Part shown: piece after piece, positions 1 through 6,175 of the stretch | Layout of the letters: each line of letters opens with the position of its first letter | Numbering within the stretch: the first letter of the stretch is position 1 | Assembly: GCA_028710385.1 (NCBI GenBank) | Contig: JAQTUC010000086.1 | Location: 1-6,175 of the forward strand | DNA length: 6,175 bases | Source of the DNA: Candidatus Omnitrophota bacterium | GTDB lineage: Bacteria; Omnitrophota; Gorgyraeia; Duberdicusellales; 4484-171 | Direction of reading: 5' to 3' | The notes under the pieces: model-generated | Seen by the model: only the letters and a program-made list of their open reading frames with translations | The model's database searches: none | Told to the model about the DNA's origin: nothing | Made by a program: the position numbers and the translations under genes

Positions 1-1507
1 TTGAAAGAAGGCAATCTATCTTTTTTTCTATAAAATCAAACATAACGGTTTCAATTTCCTGCGACGAAAGCCTTCCGTGTATAACCGCCATTTTTATTTC
101 CTTGGGCAATACGCTTCTTAATATTTTTTCCCAGCGCGGTATGGTTTCTATGCGGTTATGGATAAAAAATACCTGCCCTCCTCTTTCTTTCTCGCGCATT
201 ATCGCGTCGCGAAGCATCTGGCGATTATATTGTATAACTTTCGTTTTAACCGCAAGCCTGTCTTTGGGCGGAGTTTTAATCAAAGAAATATTTCTGATAC
301 CTATAAGGCTCATATATAAAGTGCGGGGTATCGGAGTTGCGGTAAGTGTTAAGACATCAACTCCTATTTTAAATTTCTTAATTTTTTCTTTATGCTCCAC
401 TCCGAACCTGTGCTCCTCATCAATAACCAGAAGCCCCAGGTCGCGGAAACCCACGTCATCCGAAGTAAGGCGGTGAGTCCCGACAATTACGTCAATTTTT
501 CCTTCACGTAATTCTTTAATTATGCGCTCCTGTTCAGATGGAGTACGAAAACGGCTGAGCATCTCAACCTTTACCGGAAAATCTTTTACCCTGTCAGACA
601 AATTTTTGTAATGCTGATAGGCAAGAATTGTTGTAGGAACAAGAAAAGCAACCTGTTTATTATCCATAACAGCCTTAAAAACCGCGCGCATTGCCACTTC
701 TGTTTTTCCGTAGCCGACGTCTCCGCAAACAAGCCTGTCCATGCACGTTGTCATCTCCATATCCTGTTTGGTTTCCAAAACAGCCTTAATCTGGTCCTTG
801 GTTTCCTCATAAGGAAAAGTTTTTTCAAATTGCGCCTGCCAGGGCGTATCAGGGGAAAATTTAAACCCGCCCATAAGTTTACGCTGCGCTTCCATTCTTA
901 AAATTATAAGAGCGAATTCTTTTATTCCGCGCTCAACGCGCATTTTAGTGCGCACCCATTCTTTTGAGCCTAAACGCGAAAGTTTCGGCGAGCGTATTGA
1001 AAAACTTGTATACTTTTGTATTAAGTGAGCGTCTTCCTTTGAAACATATAATTTATCGTTCTTGTCGTATGCTATCTCAAAATAATAATCTTCTTTTTCC
1101 TTAAGCTTTAGCTTTTTTACGCCTAAGAATTTGCCTATTCCGTATTTGGTGTGCACCACAAAATCGCCGCGTTTTAAGCGTAAAACAGCTTCTAGCGGCA
1201 GGTCTTCATCGGTGTATTTTTTTGCTTTTTTAAAGTGCGGAATTACGATAAGAAAATCGTAATCAATTATTTTTTTATTAAGCGCCTTGTCAAAACTGTA
1301 TATTTTTCTGACAACGTCAAACTCCCATTCAAGCCTTAATGGGAAACTAAAATTTACCGGAAAAACTTCAAGAGTATCTCCGCGGACGGAAAAATCCCCC
1401 TCCTCAAGCACTTCATCAACTCTTTTGTAGCCAAGATTGACGAGTTCCTGATTAACATTATCCAGCGAAAGCTCTTTATTCAGGTATATTTTGAGGGTAT
1501 CAAACAT
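1..1507 (-). CDS. mfd: Transcription-repair coupling factor Mfd, compact form, 3' end outside window
   Basis: Mfd is an ATP-driven DNA translocase that pushes or removes stalled RNA polymerase and recruits UvrA to start transcription-coupled nucleotide excision repair in the cytoplasm. The frame is open from the ATG to the window edge (502 codons). Visible parts: a UvrB-like D2 module at about residues 10-75 (GYKRVDEV, VRGDTLEVFP); a short linker; the RNA-polymerase-interacting domain at about 106-167 (VVHTKYGIGKFLG, KLYVS); then the RecG-like motor with Walker A GDVGYGKTE at 262-270, DEEH at 363-366, TATPIP at 389-394 and GGQVFFIHN at 443-451. In E. coli Mfd the Walker A motif lies some 365 residues further from the N-terminus, so D1a, D1b and D3 are absent here. 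The start is uncertain: no Shine-Dalgarno precedes this ATG, a TTG at 1534-1532 is an alternative, and Mfd-like codons continue upstream to a TAA at 1546-1544. Identity is very sure; whether the gene is intact is not. The second motor lobe and D7 are off the edge. Confidence 0.93.
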   Translation of the reverse strand, partial: MFDTLKIYLNKELSLDNVNQELVNLGYKRVDEVLEEGDFSVRGDTLEVFPVNFSFPLRLEWEFDVVRKIYSFDKALNKKIIDYDFLIVIPHFKKAKKYTDEDLPLEAVLRLKRGDFVVHTKYGIGKFLGVKKLKLKEKEDYYFEIAYDKNDKLYVSKEDAHLIQKYTSFSIRSPKLSRLGSKEWVRTKMRVERGIKEFALIILRMEAQRKLMGGFKFSPDTPWQAQFEKTFPYEETKDQIKAVLETKQDMEMTTCMDRLVCGDVGYGKTEVAMRAVFKAVMDNKQVAFLVPTTILAYQHYKNLSDRVKDFPVKVEMLSRFRTPSEQERIIKELREGKIDVIVGTHRLTSDDVGFRDLGLLVIDEEHRFGVEHKEKIKKFKIGVDVLTLTATPIPRTLYMSLIGIRNISLIKTPPKDRLAVKTKVIQYNRQMLRDAIMREKERGGQVFFIHNRIETIPRWEKILRSVLPKEIKMAVIHGRLSSQEIETVMFDFIEKKIDCLLS

Positions 1508-1663
1508 AATACGCTTAAGAAGTGAAGAAACCAAAATCTGAGGTTAGGCTACGCAGGCGAAACCTTACACAAAAAGCCTCGTAAACTAAAATTATTCCGG
1601 CTGCAGATGCGCCGCAGCCTGTGCGGGTAAGCCAAGAACAAAACATTCGGCTCACAAAGAAAT
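1508..1663. other. Structured intergenic gap between secDF and mfd
   Basis: This gap is much longer than the others in the cluster and I find no convincing gene in it. Several short inverted repeats crowd together: 1599-1604 with 1614-1619 (GGCTGC/GCAGCC, 9-nt loop), 1628-1633 with 1649-1654 (TAAGCC/GGCTCA, one G-U pair), 1541-1545 with 1561-1565 (AGGTT/AACCT), and 1546-1550 with 1575-1579 (AGGCT/AGCCT). The last two cross each other, so they could only form as alternatives or as a pseudoknot. It may hold the secDF transcript end, the mfd promoter, or a dispersed intergenic repeat; I cannot tell which. The left end (1508-1543) is in frame with mfd and still looks Mfd-like. Confidence 0.45.
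1599..1619 (-). terminator. Weak candidate hairpin downstream of secDF
   Basis: A perfect 6-bp GC-rich stem (GGCTGC/GCAGCC) with a 9-nt loop lies about 45 nt after the secDF stop codon. On the minus strand it is followed by CGGAATAATTTTAG, which is AT-rich but lacks a clean run of U. It could end or attenuate the secDF transcript, but the stem is short and the tail poor, so this is only a possibility. Confidence 0.25.
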
Positions 1664-3826
1664 TTACGCTTCTTTCTTTGCTCCTCTCATAACAAGAACA
1701 ACAGCAGAAGCAATGTAAATGGTTGAATACACTCCGGAAATGAAACCAACCAGGAGAACAAAAGAAAATCCCTTTAATGCTTCTCCGCCCAAAAGATACA
1801 TTGCAAGCGTTACGAAAAATACAGTAAGGGATGTAATTATCGTCCTTGAAAAACAGTTGTTAAGCGCCTGGTTTAAAATCTGATAAAGTGACGCCTTGTG
1901 CATTCGCGGAGCTATTTCTCTTATGCGGTCATATATAACTATTGTGTCGTTTATGGAAAAACCTGCTATGGTTAAAAGCGCTGTGACTATCAATAAATCA
2001 ACCTCATAACCGAATAAAGCTGCCGCGCCCAAGGCAATTAAAACGTCGTGCAAAAGTGCAACCACGCCGGCAACAGCAAAGTCAAAATGTTTAAACCTTA
2101 CAAATACGTAAGCAAGAATTCCTATAAGAGAAAGCGCAATCGCCCACAACGCTTTTGTTTTAAGCAAAGCACCTACAGAAGGGCCTACTTTATCCAAACG
2201 CAGCTTTTCCACCTCTTTATAATTTTTCTTTAAAACTTCTTCAACTTTGTTGGCAACGTCTTCTTTGCTTTTTATATTAATTCCGCCTTTAACGTCCTTA
2301 AAATCCTGAATAATCAGCCCTGATATTCCTGCGCCGCTTAATTGCTTTCTTACTTCCTCAATTGTGGGCGCAGGAGTTAATCTATATTCCAAAACCTGGC
2401 CGCCTCTGAAATCTATGCTGTAAACAGCTTCTCCCTTGGAAAAGAAACCATACATACTTACAGCTATTAAAATAACCGAGAAGGCAATGCAGACATAACG
2501 GGGTTTTAAAAAATCTATTTTTGAAGCCGGGAAAAACTGAAGCATCGGCAGGCTCTTAAGATTGTTTTTCAGCAAAAATGCAAATATGGTCTTGCCGACA
2601 TAAATTGCCGTAAACATGCTTATAACAATGCCCAGAATAAGGGTAGTGGCAAATCCTCTTATCGGGCCAGTGCCGAAAATAAAAAGAAAAGCCGCGGCTA
2701 TTATTGTAGTAAGGTTAGAGTCAAATATAGTTATAAATGTGCGGTCAAAACTGTTTTTTATGGCAGCGCCGATAGGCTTATTCGCAGCCAGCTCATCGCG
2801 TATTCGCTCATATATTAAAACATTGGCGTCAACAGCCATGCCAAGGGCTAAGATTAAACCTGCTATGCCGGGAAGCGTAAGTGTTCCCTTAAGAACGGTT
2901 AACGCAGCCAAGGTAAGCAGGATGTTAAGCACAAGACAGATATCAGCGACAACTCCTCCCACCAGATAATAAACCACCATAAAAACAAAAACCAGAGCCG
3001 CTCCAAGAAGGCAGGCATTTATGCCTTTTGATATAGAATCAGAGCCGAGAAGAGGCCCGACAGAACGCTCCTCTTCAACCGTAAGCGGAATAGGCAGAGC
3101 GCCTGAATTTAAAACTGAAACAATTGAACGCGCTTCTTCAAGAGGAAAATCTCCCGTAATTTCAGCCTGGCCGCTTAATATTGCCTCGCGTATCGCAGGC
3201 GCGCTCATAATTTTTCCATCCAATAAAATCGCCAATTGTTTGCCGACGTTTTCCTCTGTAACCTTAGCAAATTTTTTTGCGCCTTCTGCCGTAAACTGAA
3301 GCCTTACGTTCGGCATGCCATATTGGTCAAAACCCACGCTGCTTTGCGCTAAATCAGCGCCGGTAAGCGCTGCTTCTTTGTTGATGAGAACTGCGCCCTT
3401 ATAATCTTTTAATTCGTATCCGTCGGGAATATTTCCCTTAATCGCAGCTTCAACTTTTTCTTTATCTTCGGAAACAAGTTTAAAATCCAGCTTTCCTACT
3501 TCTTTTAATTTGTCAATTATTTCCCTGTTCACAACGCCGGGCACCTGCACAAGTATTGAATTATCGCCCTGGGGCTGTATTGAAGTTTCCTTAACGCCGA
3601 AAGAATCTATTCTGTTTCTGACCTTCTCAATAGCGCCGTTCATTGCATCGCTAACCTGTGACTTCGCAACCGTTGATGTGTCGGCGCGAAGAAGCACGTA
3701 CATTCCGCCTTTTAAATCAAGCCCGAGGTTTATTTTTTTATCAAGCGGAAAAATGGCTAACGCGCTGAATATCACAAGCGCACCGAGTATGATAAAGCGT
3801 ATTTTAAGGTCAGAATTTTTAATCAT
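1664..3826 (-). CDS. secDF: Fused protein translocase subunit SecDF
   Basis: SecDF is an inner-membrane, proton-driven helper of SecYEG that pulls exported proteins across the membrane. The 720-residue chain joins SecD (about 1-420) to SecF (about 435-720), a length typical of natural fusions. SecD shows a first membrane helix at about 10-28, DLKGG at 37-41, a large periplasmic P1 region, five further helices from about 267 to 415, and DANVLIYERIRDE at 333-345. SecF shows a first helix near 443-461, DFRGG at 472-476, NDTIVIYDRIRE at 626-637 and the conserved NCFSRT at 657-662. By alignment from memory with Thermus SecDF, the proton-path residues D340, D637 and R671 correspond to D333, D627 and R661, all present, so the transporter should be functional. 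The ATG overlaps the yajC stop as ATGA, with GAGG eight bases upstream, suggesting translational coupling. The C-terminus is short and ends RGAKKEA. Confidence 0.97.
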   Translation of the reverse strand: MIKNSDLKIRFIILGALVIFSALAIFPLDKKINLGLDLKGGMYVLLRADTSTVAKSQVSDAMNGAIEKVRNRIDSFGVKETSIQPQGDNSILVQVPGVVNREIIDKLKEVGKLDFKLVSEDKEKVEAAIKGNIPDGYELKDYKGAVLINKEAALTGADLAQSSVGFDQYGMPNVRLQFTAEGAKKFAKVTEENVGKQLAILLDGKIMSAPAIREAILSGQAEITGDFPLEEARSIVSVLNSGALPIPLTVEEERSVGPLLGSDSISKGINACLLGAALVFVFMVVYYLVGGVVADICLVLNILLTLAALTVLKGTLTLPGIAGLILALGMAVDANVLIYERIRDELAANKPIGAAIKNSFDRTFITIFDSNLTTIIAAAFLFIFGTGPIRGFATTLILGIVISMFTAIYVGKTIFAFLLKNNLKSLPMLQFFPASKIDFLKPRYVCIAFSVILIAVSMYGFFSKGEAVYSIDFRGGQVLEYRLTPAPTIEEVRKQLSGAGISGLIIQDFKDVKGGINIKSKEDVANKVEEVLKKNYKEVEKLRLDKVGPSVGALLKTKALWAIALSLIGILAYVFVRFKHFDFAVAGVVALLHDVLIALGAAALFGYEVDLLIVTALLTIAGFSINDTIVIYDRIREIAPRMHKASLYQILNQALNNCFSRTIITSLTVFFVTLAMYLLGGEALKGFSFVLLVGFISGVYSTIYIASAVVLVMRGAKKEA

Positions 3827-4113
3827 TCTTTTTGCCTCGCTTTTACAACGTAAGAAATTGCGTTTTTATCAACCTCTATTTTGACGTTATCGTCAACCCT
3901 TACAACAAAGGTTCTTTCTTTAACGCTTATTATTGTGCCGTGGATACCGCCCGTGGTAACCACTTCGTCGTTTTTATTCAAACTATTAATCATTTCCTGG
4001 TGCTTTTTCTGCTGTTTTTGCTGCGGACGAAACAGCATAAAATAAAAAACCAGCACGATAATTATGCCGAACAATAAATTACCCGCCATGGCTGCATTTG
4101 GATTAGGTTGCAT
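3823..4113 (-). CDS. yajC: Preprotein translocase subunit YajC
   Basis: YajC is a small single-pass inner-membrane protein that associates with SecDF and YidC next to SecYEG. The 96-residue product has a short N-terminus, one membrane helix at about 12-28, the typical FRPQQKQQKKHQ basic stretch at 28-39, and a small beta-rich cytoplasmic domain containing DEVVTTGGIHGTI at 49-61, the family hallmark. Length matches the family. I chose the ATG at 4113-4111 because AAGGAGA sits just upstream; a longer reading from a TTG at 4149 would add twelve residues that look unlike YajC and has no ribosome site. The gene sits 62 bp after rpsP and overlaps secDF by four bases, the usual yajC-secD order. Confidence 0.96.
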   Translation of the reverse strand: MQPNPNAAMAGNLLFGIIIVLVFYFMLFRPQQKQQKKHQEMINSLNKNDEVVTTGGIHGTIISVKERTFVVRVDDNVKIEVDKNAISYVVKARQKE

Positions 4114-4116
4114 ATG

Positions 4117-4123
4117 TCTCCTT
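4117..4123 (-). promoter_or_regulatory. Ribosome binding site of yajC
   Basis: AAGGAGA ends three bases before the ATG at 4113. It settles the yajC start in favour of this ATG over the upstream in-frame TTG. The rest of the 62-bp rpsP-yajC gap (4114-4175) is AT-rich, contains TTTTCTGCC twice on the minus strand, and shows no clear hairpin or promoter. Confidence 0.8.
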
Positions 4124-4175
4124 GTTTTGGGCAGAAAATCGCAGGGCAAAAGGCAGAAAAAAATTAATCCGCTTT

Positions 4176-4430
4176 TTACTTGCTTTTAGCTGCGTCTTTT
4201 TTAAATTTTTTATATAAAGAAGCTACTGTTTCCGTAGGTATTGCGCCTTTCTTTATCCACTTATCGTATTTCGCGACGTCAACATCCAGAAGCCTTCTTG
4301 AAGGGTCATAATGCCCCAATTGCTCCAGATATTCTCCGTCTCTGGCGTTTTGTTTTTCAATTGCAACAATCTTAAAATGATACCGCCTTTTTGTTGTTTT
4401 ACCCGGCCTCCTAAGTCTTATCCTGACCAT
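4176..4430 (-). CDS. rpsP: 30S ribosomal protein S16
   Basis: S16 binds 16S rRNA early in assembly of the small ribosomal subunit. The 84-residue product shows the family pattern: N-terminal VRIRLRRPGK, a middle RYHFKIVAIEKQNARDGEYLE segment (shown in part: FKIVAIE, ARDGEYLE), LGHYDP at 38-43, then DVDVAKYDKWIKKGAIPTETV at about 49-69 (key parts KYDKWIKKGAIPT), and a lysine-rich tail. Length is normal. The start has an AGGAGGG site just upstream. In many bacteria rpsP lies with ffh, rimM, trmD and rplS; here it stands alone between an exported protein gene and yajC-secDF. Confidence 0.97.
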   Translation of the reverse strand: MVRIRLRRPGKTTKRRYHFKIVAIEKQNARDGEYLEQLGHYDPSRRLLDVDVAKYDKWIKKGAIPTETVASLYKKFKKDAAKSK

Positions 4431-4433
4431 AAA

Positions 4434-4440
4434 CCCTCCT
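4434..4440 (-). promoter_or_regulatory. Ribosome binding site of rpsP
   Basis: AGGAGGG lies three bases before the rpsP ATG in the 24-bp gap after the upstream gene. A near-perfect match to the anti-Shine-Dalgarno sequence fits a highly expressed ribosomal protein. The gap leaves little room for a separate promoter, supporting read-through from upstream. Confidence 0.8.
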
Positions 4441-4454
4441 AATACTTAAATTGT

Positions 4455-5039
4455 TTAATCGCTGTCCTCATCTGACAATATAAATTCTGGTTTCACGACA
4501 GGCTTGTATGGAGGGATTAAAAAAGTTGTTACCTCATAAAGCCCAACCGCTGTCCTTCCAACGAAGAAAGCAAATCCTTTTAACGGCCCCCAAAATACAC
4601 CGGCTATATCGCCTTTATCTTTGTTTTCTTTTATCATCTGCCGCGGAATTTCAACCCAGCCCAAAGTTGTATTTACCGCGCCTCTTGCAACCTTGCGTAA
4701 AGGATTCTGGTCTGAGGTGCGCTCGCGAAGCACAACCGTTCCCTGTTCCCCTTCGGCTGTGCAGGGCGTTTCGCTCTTTATCTCTTCTTTTGCCGCTGTC
4801 TGCTCTTTGACTTCCTCTTTCTGCGGTTCTTGCGCCTTAACTTCTTCTTTCTTTGCGGCAGGCGCAGGAGTTACTTCTACTTTTCTAATTCCTTTATCGG
4901 ATGCGGCTGCCTGACTTTGGCTTGGCGCAGCCTGTGCGGGCTGGTCCTTGGCAGAAGCAGTTGTATTCTGTACCTGGGCATACGCTAAAAAAGAAAACAA
5001 TTGAGTTAAAATTATAAAAAAACAAGTTGTCTTTTTCAT
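4455..5039 (-). CDS. Exported protein resembling the exosortase-associated TIGR04073 family
   Basis: The 194-residue product has three parts. Residues 1-21 form a Sec signal peptide (KK, hydrophobic core, FLAYA before the predicted cut at A21/Q22); there is no lipobox cysteine. Residues 22-100 are low-complexity, rich in Ala, Pro, Lys, Glu and Gln, with three KEE(V/I)K units ten residues apart. Residues 110-190 form a compact conserved-looking domain: NPLRKVARGAVNTTLGWVEI at 112-131, GPLKGFAFFVGRTAVGLYEV at 151-170 and FLIPPYKPVVKPEF at 173-186. This pattern of a glycine-rich 'ARG..N..LGW.EIP' start, a weakly hydrophobic middle and a proline-rich end recalls the TIGR04073 family of putative exosortase-associated proteins, whose function is unknown. 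No exosortase or PEP-CTERM substrate is visible here. A strong AAGGAGGA lies upstream. It is probably periplasmic or envelope-attached. Family assignment is from memory of the motif pattern. Confidence 0.78.
   Translation of the reverse strand: MKKTTCFFIILTQLFSFLAYAQVQNTTASAKDQPAQAAPSQSQAAASDKGIRKVEVTPAPAAKKEEVKAQEPQKEEVKEQTAAKEEIKSETPCTAEGEQGTVVLRERTSDQNPLRKVARGAVNTTLGWVEIPRQMIKENKDKGDIAGVFWGPLKGFAFFVGRTAVGLYEVTTFLIPPYKPVVKPEFILSDEDSD
4770..4859 (-). repeat. Imperfect 30-bp tandem repeat encoding a ten-residue unit
   Basis: Within the low-complexity part of the exported protein, KEEVK at 64-68, KEEVK at 74-78 and KEEIK at 84-88 recur at an exact ten-residue period, corresponding to three diverged 30-bp units. 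The segment is highly charged and probably an extended or helical spacer between the signal peptide and the C-terminal domain. The copy number may vary between relatives. Confidence 0.6.
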
Positions 5040-5042
5040 CTC

Positions 5043-5050
5043 TCCTCCTT
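5043..5050 (-). promoter_or_regulatory. Ribosome binding site of the TIGR04073-like gene
   Basis: AAGGAGGA lies three bases before the ATG at 5039 and falls inside the 14-bp gap after the trpE stop codon. It supports this start and tight linkage to trpE. Confidence 0.8.
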
Positions 5051-5053
5051 TTG

Positions 5054-6175
5054 TTAGGCTAAATTTTTTGCAAGCCTAATCGCTAAAACCTGCGCTTTCG
5101 CTTTGTTTACTGTTTCCTTATATTCTTTTCGGGGCTCTGAATCCATAACTATACCGGCCCCTGCCTGAATATAGGCTTTATTATTCTTAAATATTATAGT
5201 CCTTATTATTATACACGTATCCAGGCTGTTTGTGAAGGAAAAATATCCGACGCTTCCGGCGTATATCCCCCTGCCGTCTTTTTCAAGCTCATTTATTATC
5301 TGCATTGCGCGCACCTTAGGCGCCCCGCTTAATGTCCCTGCGGGGAAACAACTCGTAAACGCGGAAAATATATCTTCGCGTTTTTTAAGAGTGGACCTTA
5401 CTTCGCTTACTATATGCATAACATGGGAAAAATGCTCAACAGTCATAAAAACCGGCACTTTAACGCTTGCGCTTTCGGAAACCCTTCCCAAATCATTTCT
5501 TGCCAGGTCAACAAGCATTATGTGCTCTGCGCGTTCTTTGGGGTCGCTTAACAGTGATTTTTCAAATTTTTTCTCCTCAATCTCGTCTTTTCCTCTGGGG
5601 CGCGTTCCGGCAATAGGCCTGGTTATCAAAATCCCTTTTTCCAGGCGAAGCAGCATTTCGGGAGAGGAGCCTGCGACTTTTAGATCCTTGAAATTTAAAT
5701 AAAACATATACGGCGACGGATTAAGAATTCTAAGGTACCTGTAAACATCAAAAGGGTCTCCGGTAAAATCAACCGAAAACCTCTGGGAAAGAACTGTCTG
5801 TATTATTTCGCCTTCTTTTATGTATTTGCGCGCTTTTTCAACCATTGCCACGAATTCTTTTTTGCTTAAATTGGATTTAAAGTTTGTTTTTTTAGCCTGC
5901 GCCATTGAAAGCGCGGAAAGCCTGGCAGGGTTCTGTAATTTTTCAAATATCTGCTCAATAATTTTTACCTCTTTGGCATAAAGAGCTTTAAGATTTTGTT
6001 TATTATTTATCTTAACGAAAGAAAGCACTTCTATCTGTTTTTTAAGATGGTCAAAAATTATCAGGAATTTCGGCAGCATCAGATACGTGTCAGGCGTATT
6101 GAGCGGGTCTTTTTTACTCTCACCTACCGGTTCATAAAACCTTACAAGGTCATAGCCGAGATAACCGATGAATCC
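5054..6175 (-). CDS. trpE: Anthranilate synthase component I, 5' end outside window
   Basis: TrpE converts chorismate to anthranilate, using ammonia delivered by the glutaminase subunit TrpG, in the first committed step of tryptophan synthesis. The frame is open to the right edge, giving 373 visible residues; roughly 110-120 N-terminal residues, including the tryptophan-feedback region, would lie beyond it. Visible residues begin GFIGYLGYDLVRFYEP. The chorismate-binding fold follows, with PIAGTRPRG at 187-195, EHIMLVDLARNDLG at 217-230, CFPAGTLSGAPK at 276-287, and AGAGIVMDSEPRKEY at 338-352. Alanine in PIAGT rather than the lysine of PIKGT argues for TrpE over aminodeoxychorismate synthase PabB. 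An internal ATG at 6079 is not the start, since family sequence continues upstream of it. No trpG or other trp gene follows; the next gene is the exported protein 14 bp downstream, so trpE would be the last trp gene if a trp operon lies to the right. Confidence 0.95.
   Translation of the reverse strand, partial: GFIGYLGYDLVRFYEPVGESKKDPLNTPDTYLMLPKFLIIFDHLKKQIEVLSFVKINNKQNLKALYAKEVKIIEQIFEKLQNPARLSALSMAQAKKTNFKSNLSKKEFVAMVEKARKYIKEGEIIQTVLSQRFSVDFTGDPFDVYRYLRILNPSPYMFYLNFKDLKVAGSSPEMLLRLEKGILITRPIAGTRPRGKDEIEEKKFEKSLLSDPKERAEHIMLVDLARNDLGRVSESASVKVPVFMTVEHFSHVMHIVSEVRSTLKKREDIFSAFTSCFPAGTLSGAPKVRAMQIINELEKDGRGIYAGSVGYFSFTNSLDTCIIIRTIIFKNNKAYIQAGAGIVMDSEPRKEYKETVNKAKAQVLAIRLAKNLA

Noticed and set aside
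102..901. Plus-strand open frames of 124 and 96 codons across the left part of the window.
   Set aside because: They lie antisense to the mfd frame, which carries all the helicase motifs, and their translations look like no protein family.
1515..1646. Small minus-strand frame of about 43 codons starting ATG TTT TGT in the secDF-mfd gap, containing RFRLRSLTS near its end.
   Set aside because: It has no ribosome site, an unusual composition rich in Cys, Phe and Ser, and no family resemblance. RFRLRSL faintly recalls the Mfd 'ERLR.L' stretch in a shifted frame, but residues before it do not match Mfd, so a simple frameshift is not supported.
2616..3884. Plus-strand open frames of 92 to 124 codons opposite secDF.
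   Set aside because: They are antisense shadows of the secDF coding sequence, with no ribosome sites or recognisable domains.
4114..4149. Longer yajC reading from a TTG at 4149.
   Set aside because: The extra twelve residues are not YajC-like, while AAGGAGA directly precedes the ATG at 4113.
4146..4175. Run of T on the minus strand after the rpsP stop as a possible terminator.
   Set aside because: No convincing stem precedes the T run, and the next gene is close and in the same direction.
5232..5702. Plus-strand open frame of 156 codons opposite trpE.
   Set aside because: It is the complement of strongly conserved TrpE motifs, and its serine-rich translation fits a shadow frame.
5054..6175. 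Reading the right-hand gene as PabB or an isochorismate synthase.
   Set aside because: The PIAGTRPRG motif has alanine where PabB usually has lysine, and the overall motif spacing fits TrpE; the missing N-terminus leaves only slight doubt.

Overview
All recognisable genes in this window lie on the minus strand, so it reads from right to left. The proteins are bacterial housekeeping types in moderately AT-rich DNA with strong AGGAGG-type ribosome binding sites. A TIGR04073-like exported protein, a fused SecDF and the divergent S16 together suggest an uncultured, Gram-negative-type lineage such as Omnitrophota (OP3) or a relative. That placement is inference, not something the sequence proves.

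Right to left, the order is: trpE (anthranilate synthase component I, 5' end outside the window), a small exported protein that resembles the exosortase-associated TIGR04073 family, rpsP (ribosomal protein S16), yajC, secDF (SecD and SecF fused in one chain), then a gap of about 156 bp, and finally the 5' part of mfd (transcription-repair coupling factor), which runs off the left edge. From trpE to secDF the gaps are 14, 24 and 62 bp, followed by a 4-bp ATGA overlap between yajC and secDF. This looks like one co-transcribed block that mixes tryptophan synthesis, envelope, ribosome and Sec export functions. YajC and SecDF belong to the same SecYEG-associated holo-translocon, and the TIGR04073-like protein carries a Sec signal peptide.

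The most notable observation is the mfd gene. Its product appears to begin at the D2 (UvrA-binding, UvrB-like) module and passes through a short linker straight into the RNA-polymerase-interacting domain and the RecG-like motor. The D1a, D1b and D3 regions of a standard Mfd are not there. Recognisable Mfd-like sequence continues about ten codons upstream of the first ATG until it meets an in-frame stop. The gene is therefore either a naturally compact Mfd or one that lost its 5' end. The gap upstream of it is rich in short inverted repeats and has no convincing coding content. No gene-free stretch exceeds 300 bp, and I saw no tRNA, rRNA, CRISPR array, transposase or riboswitch.
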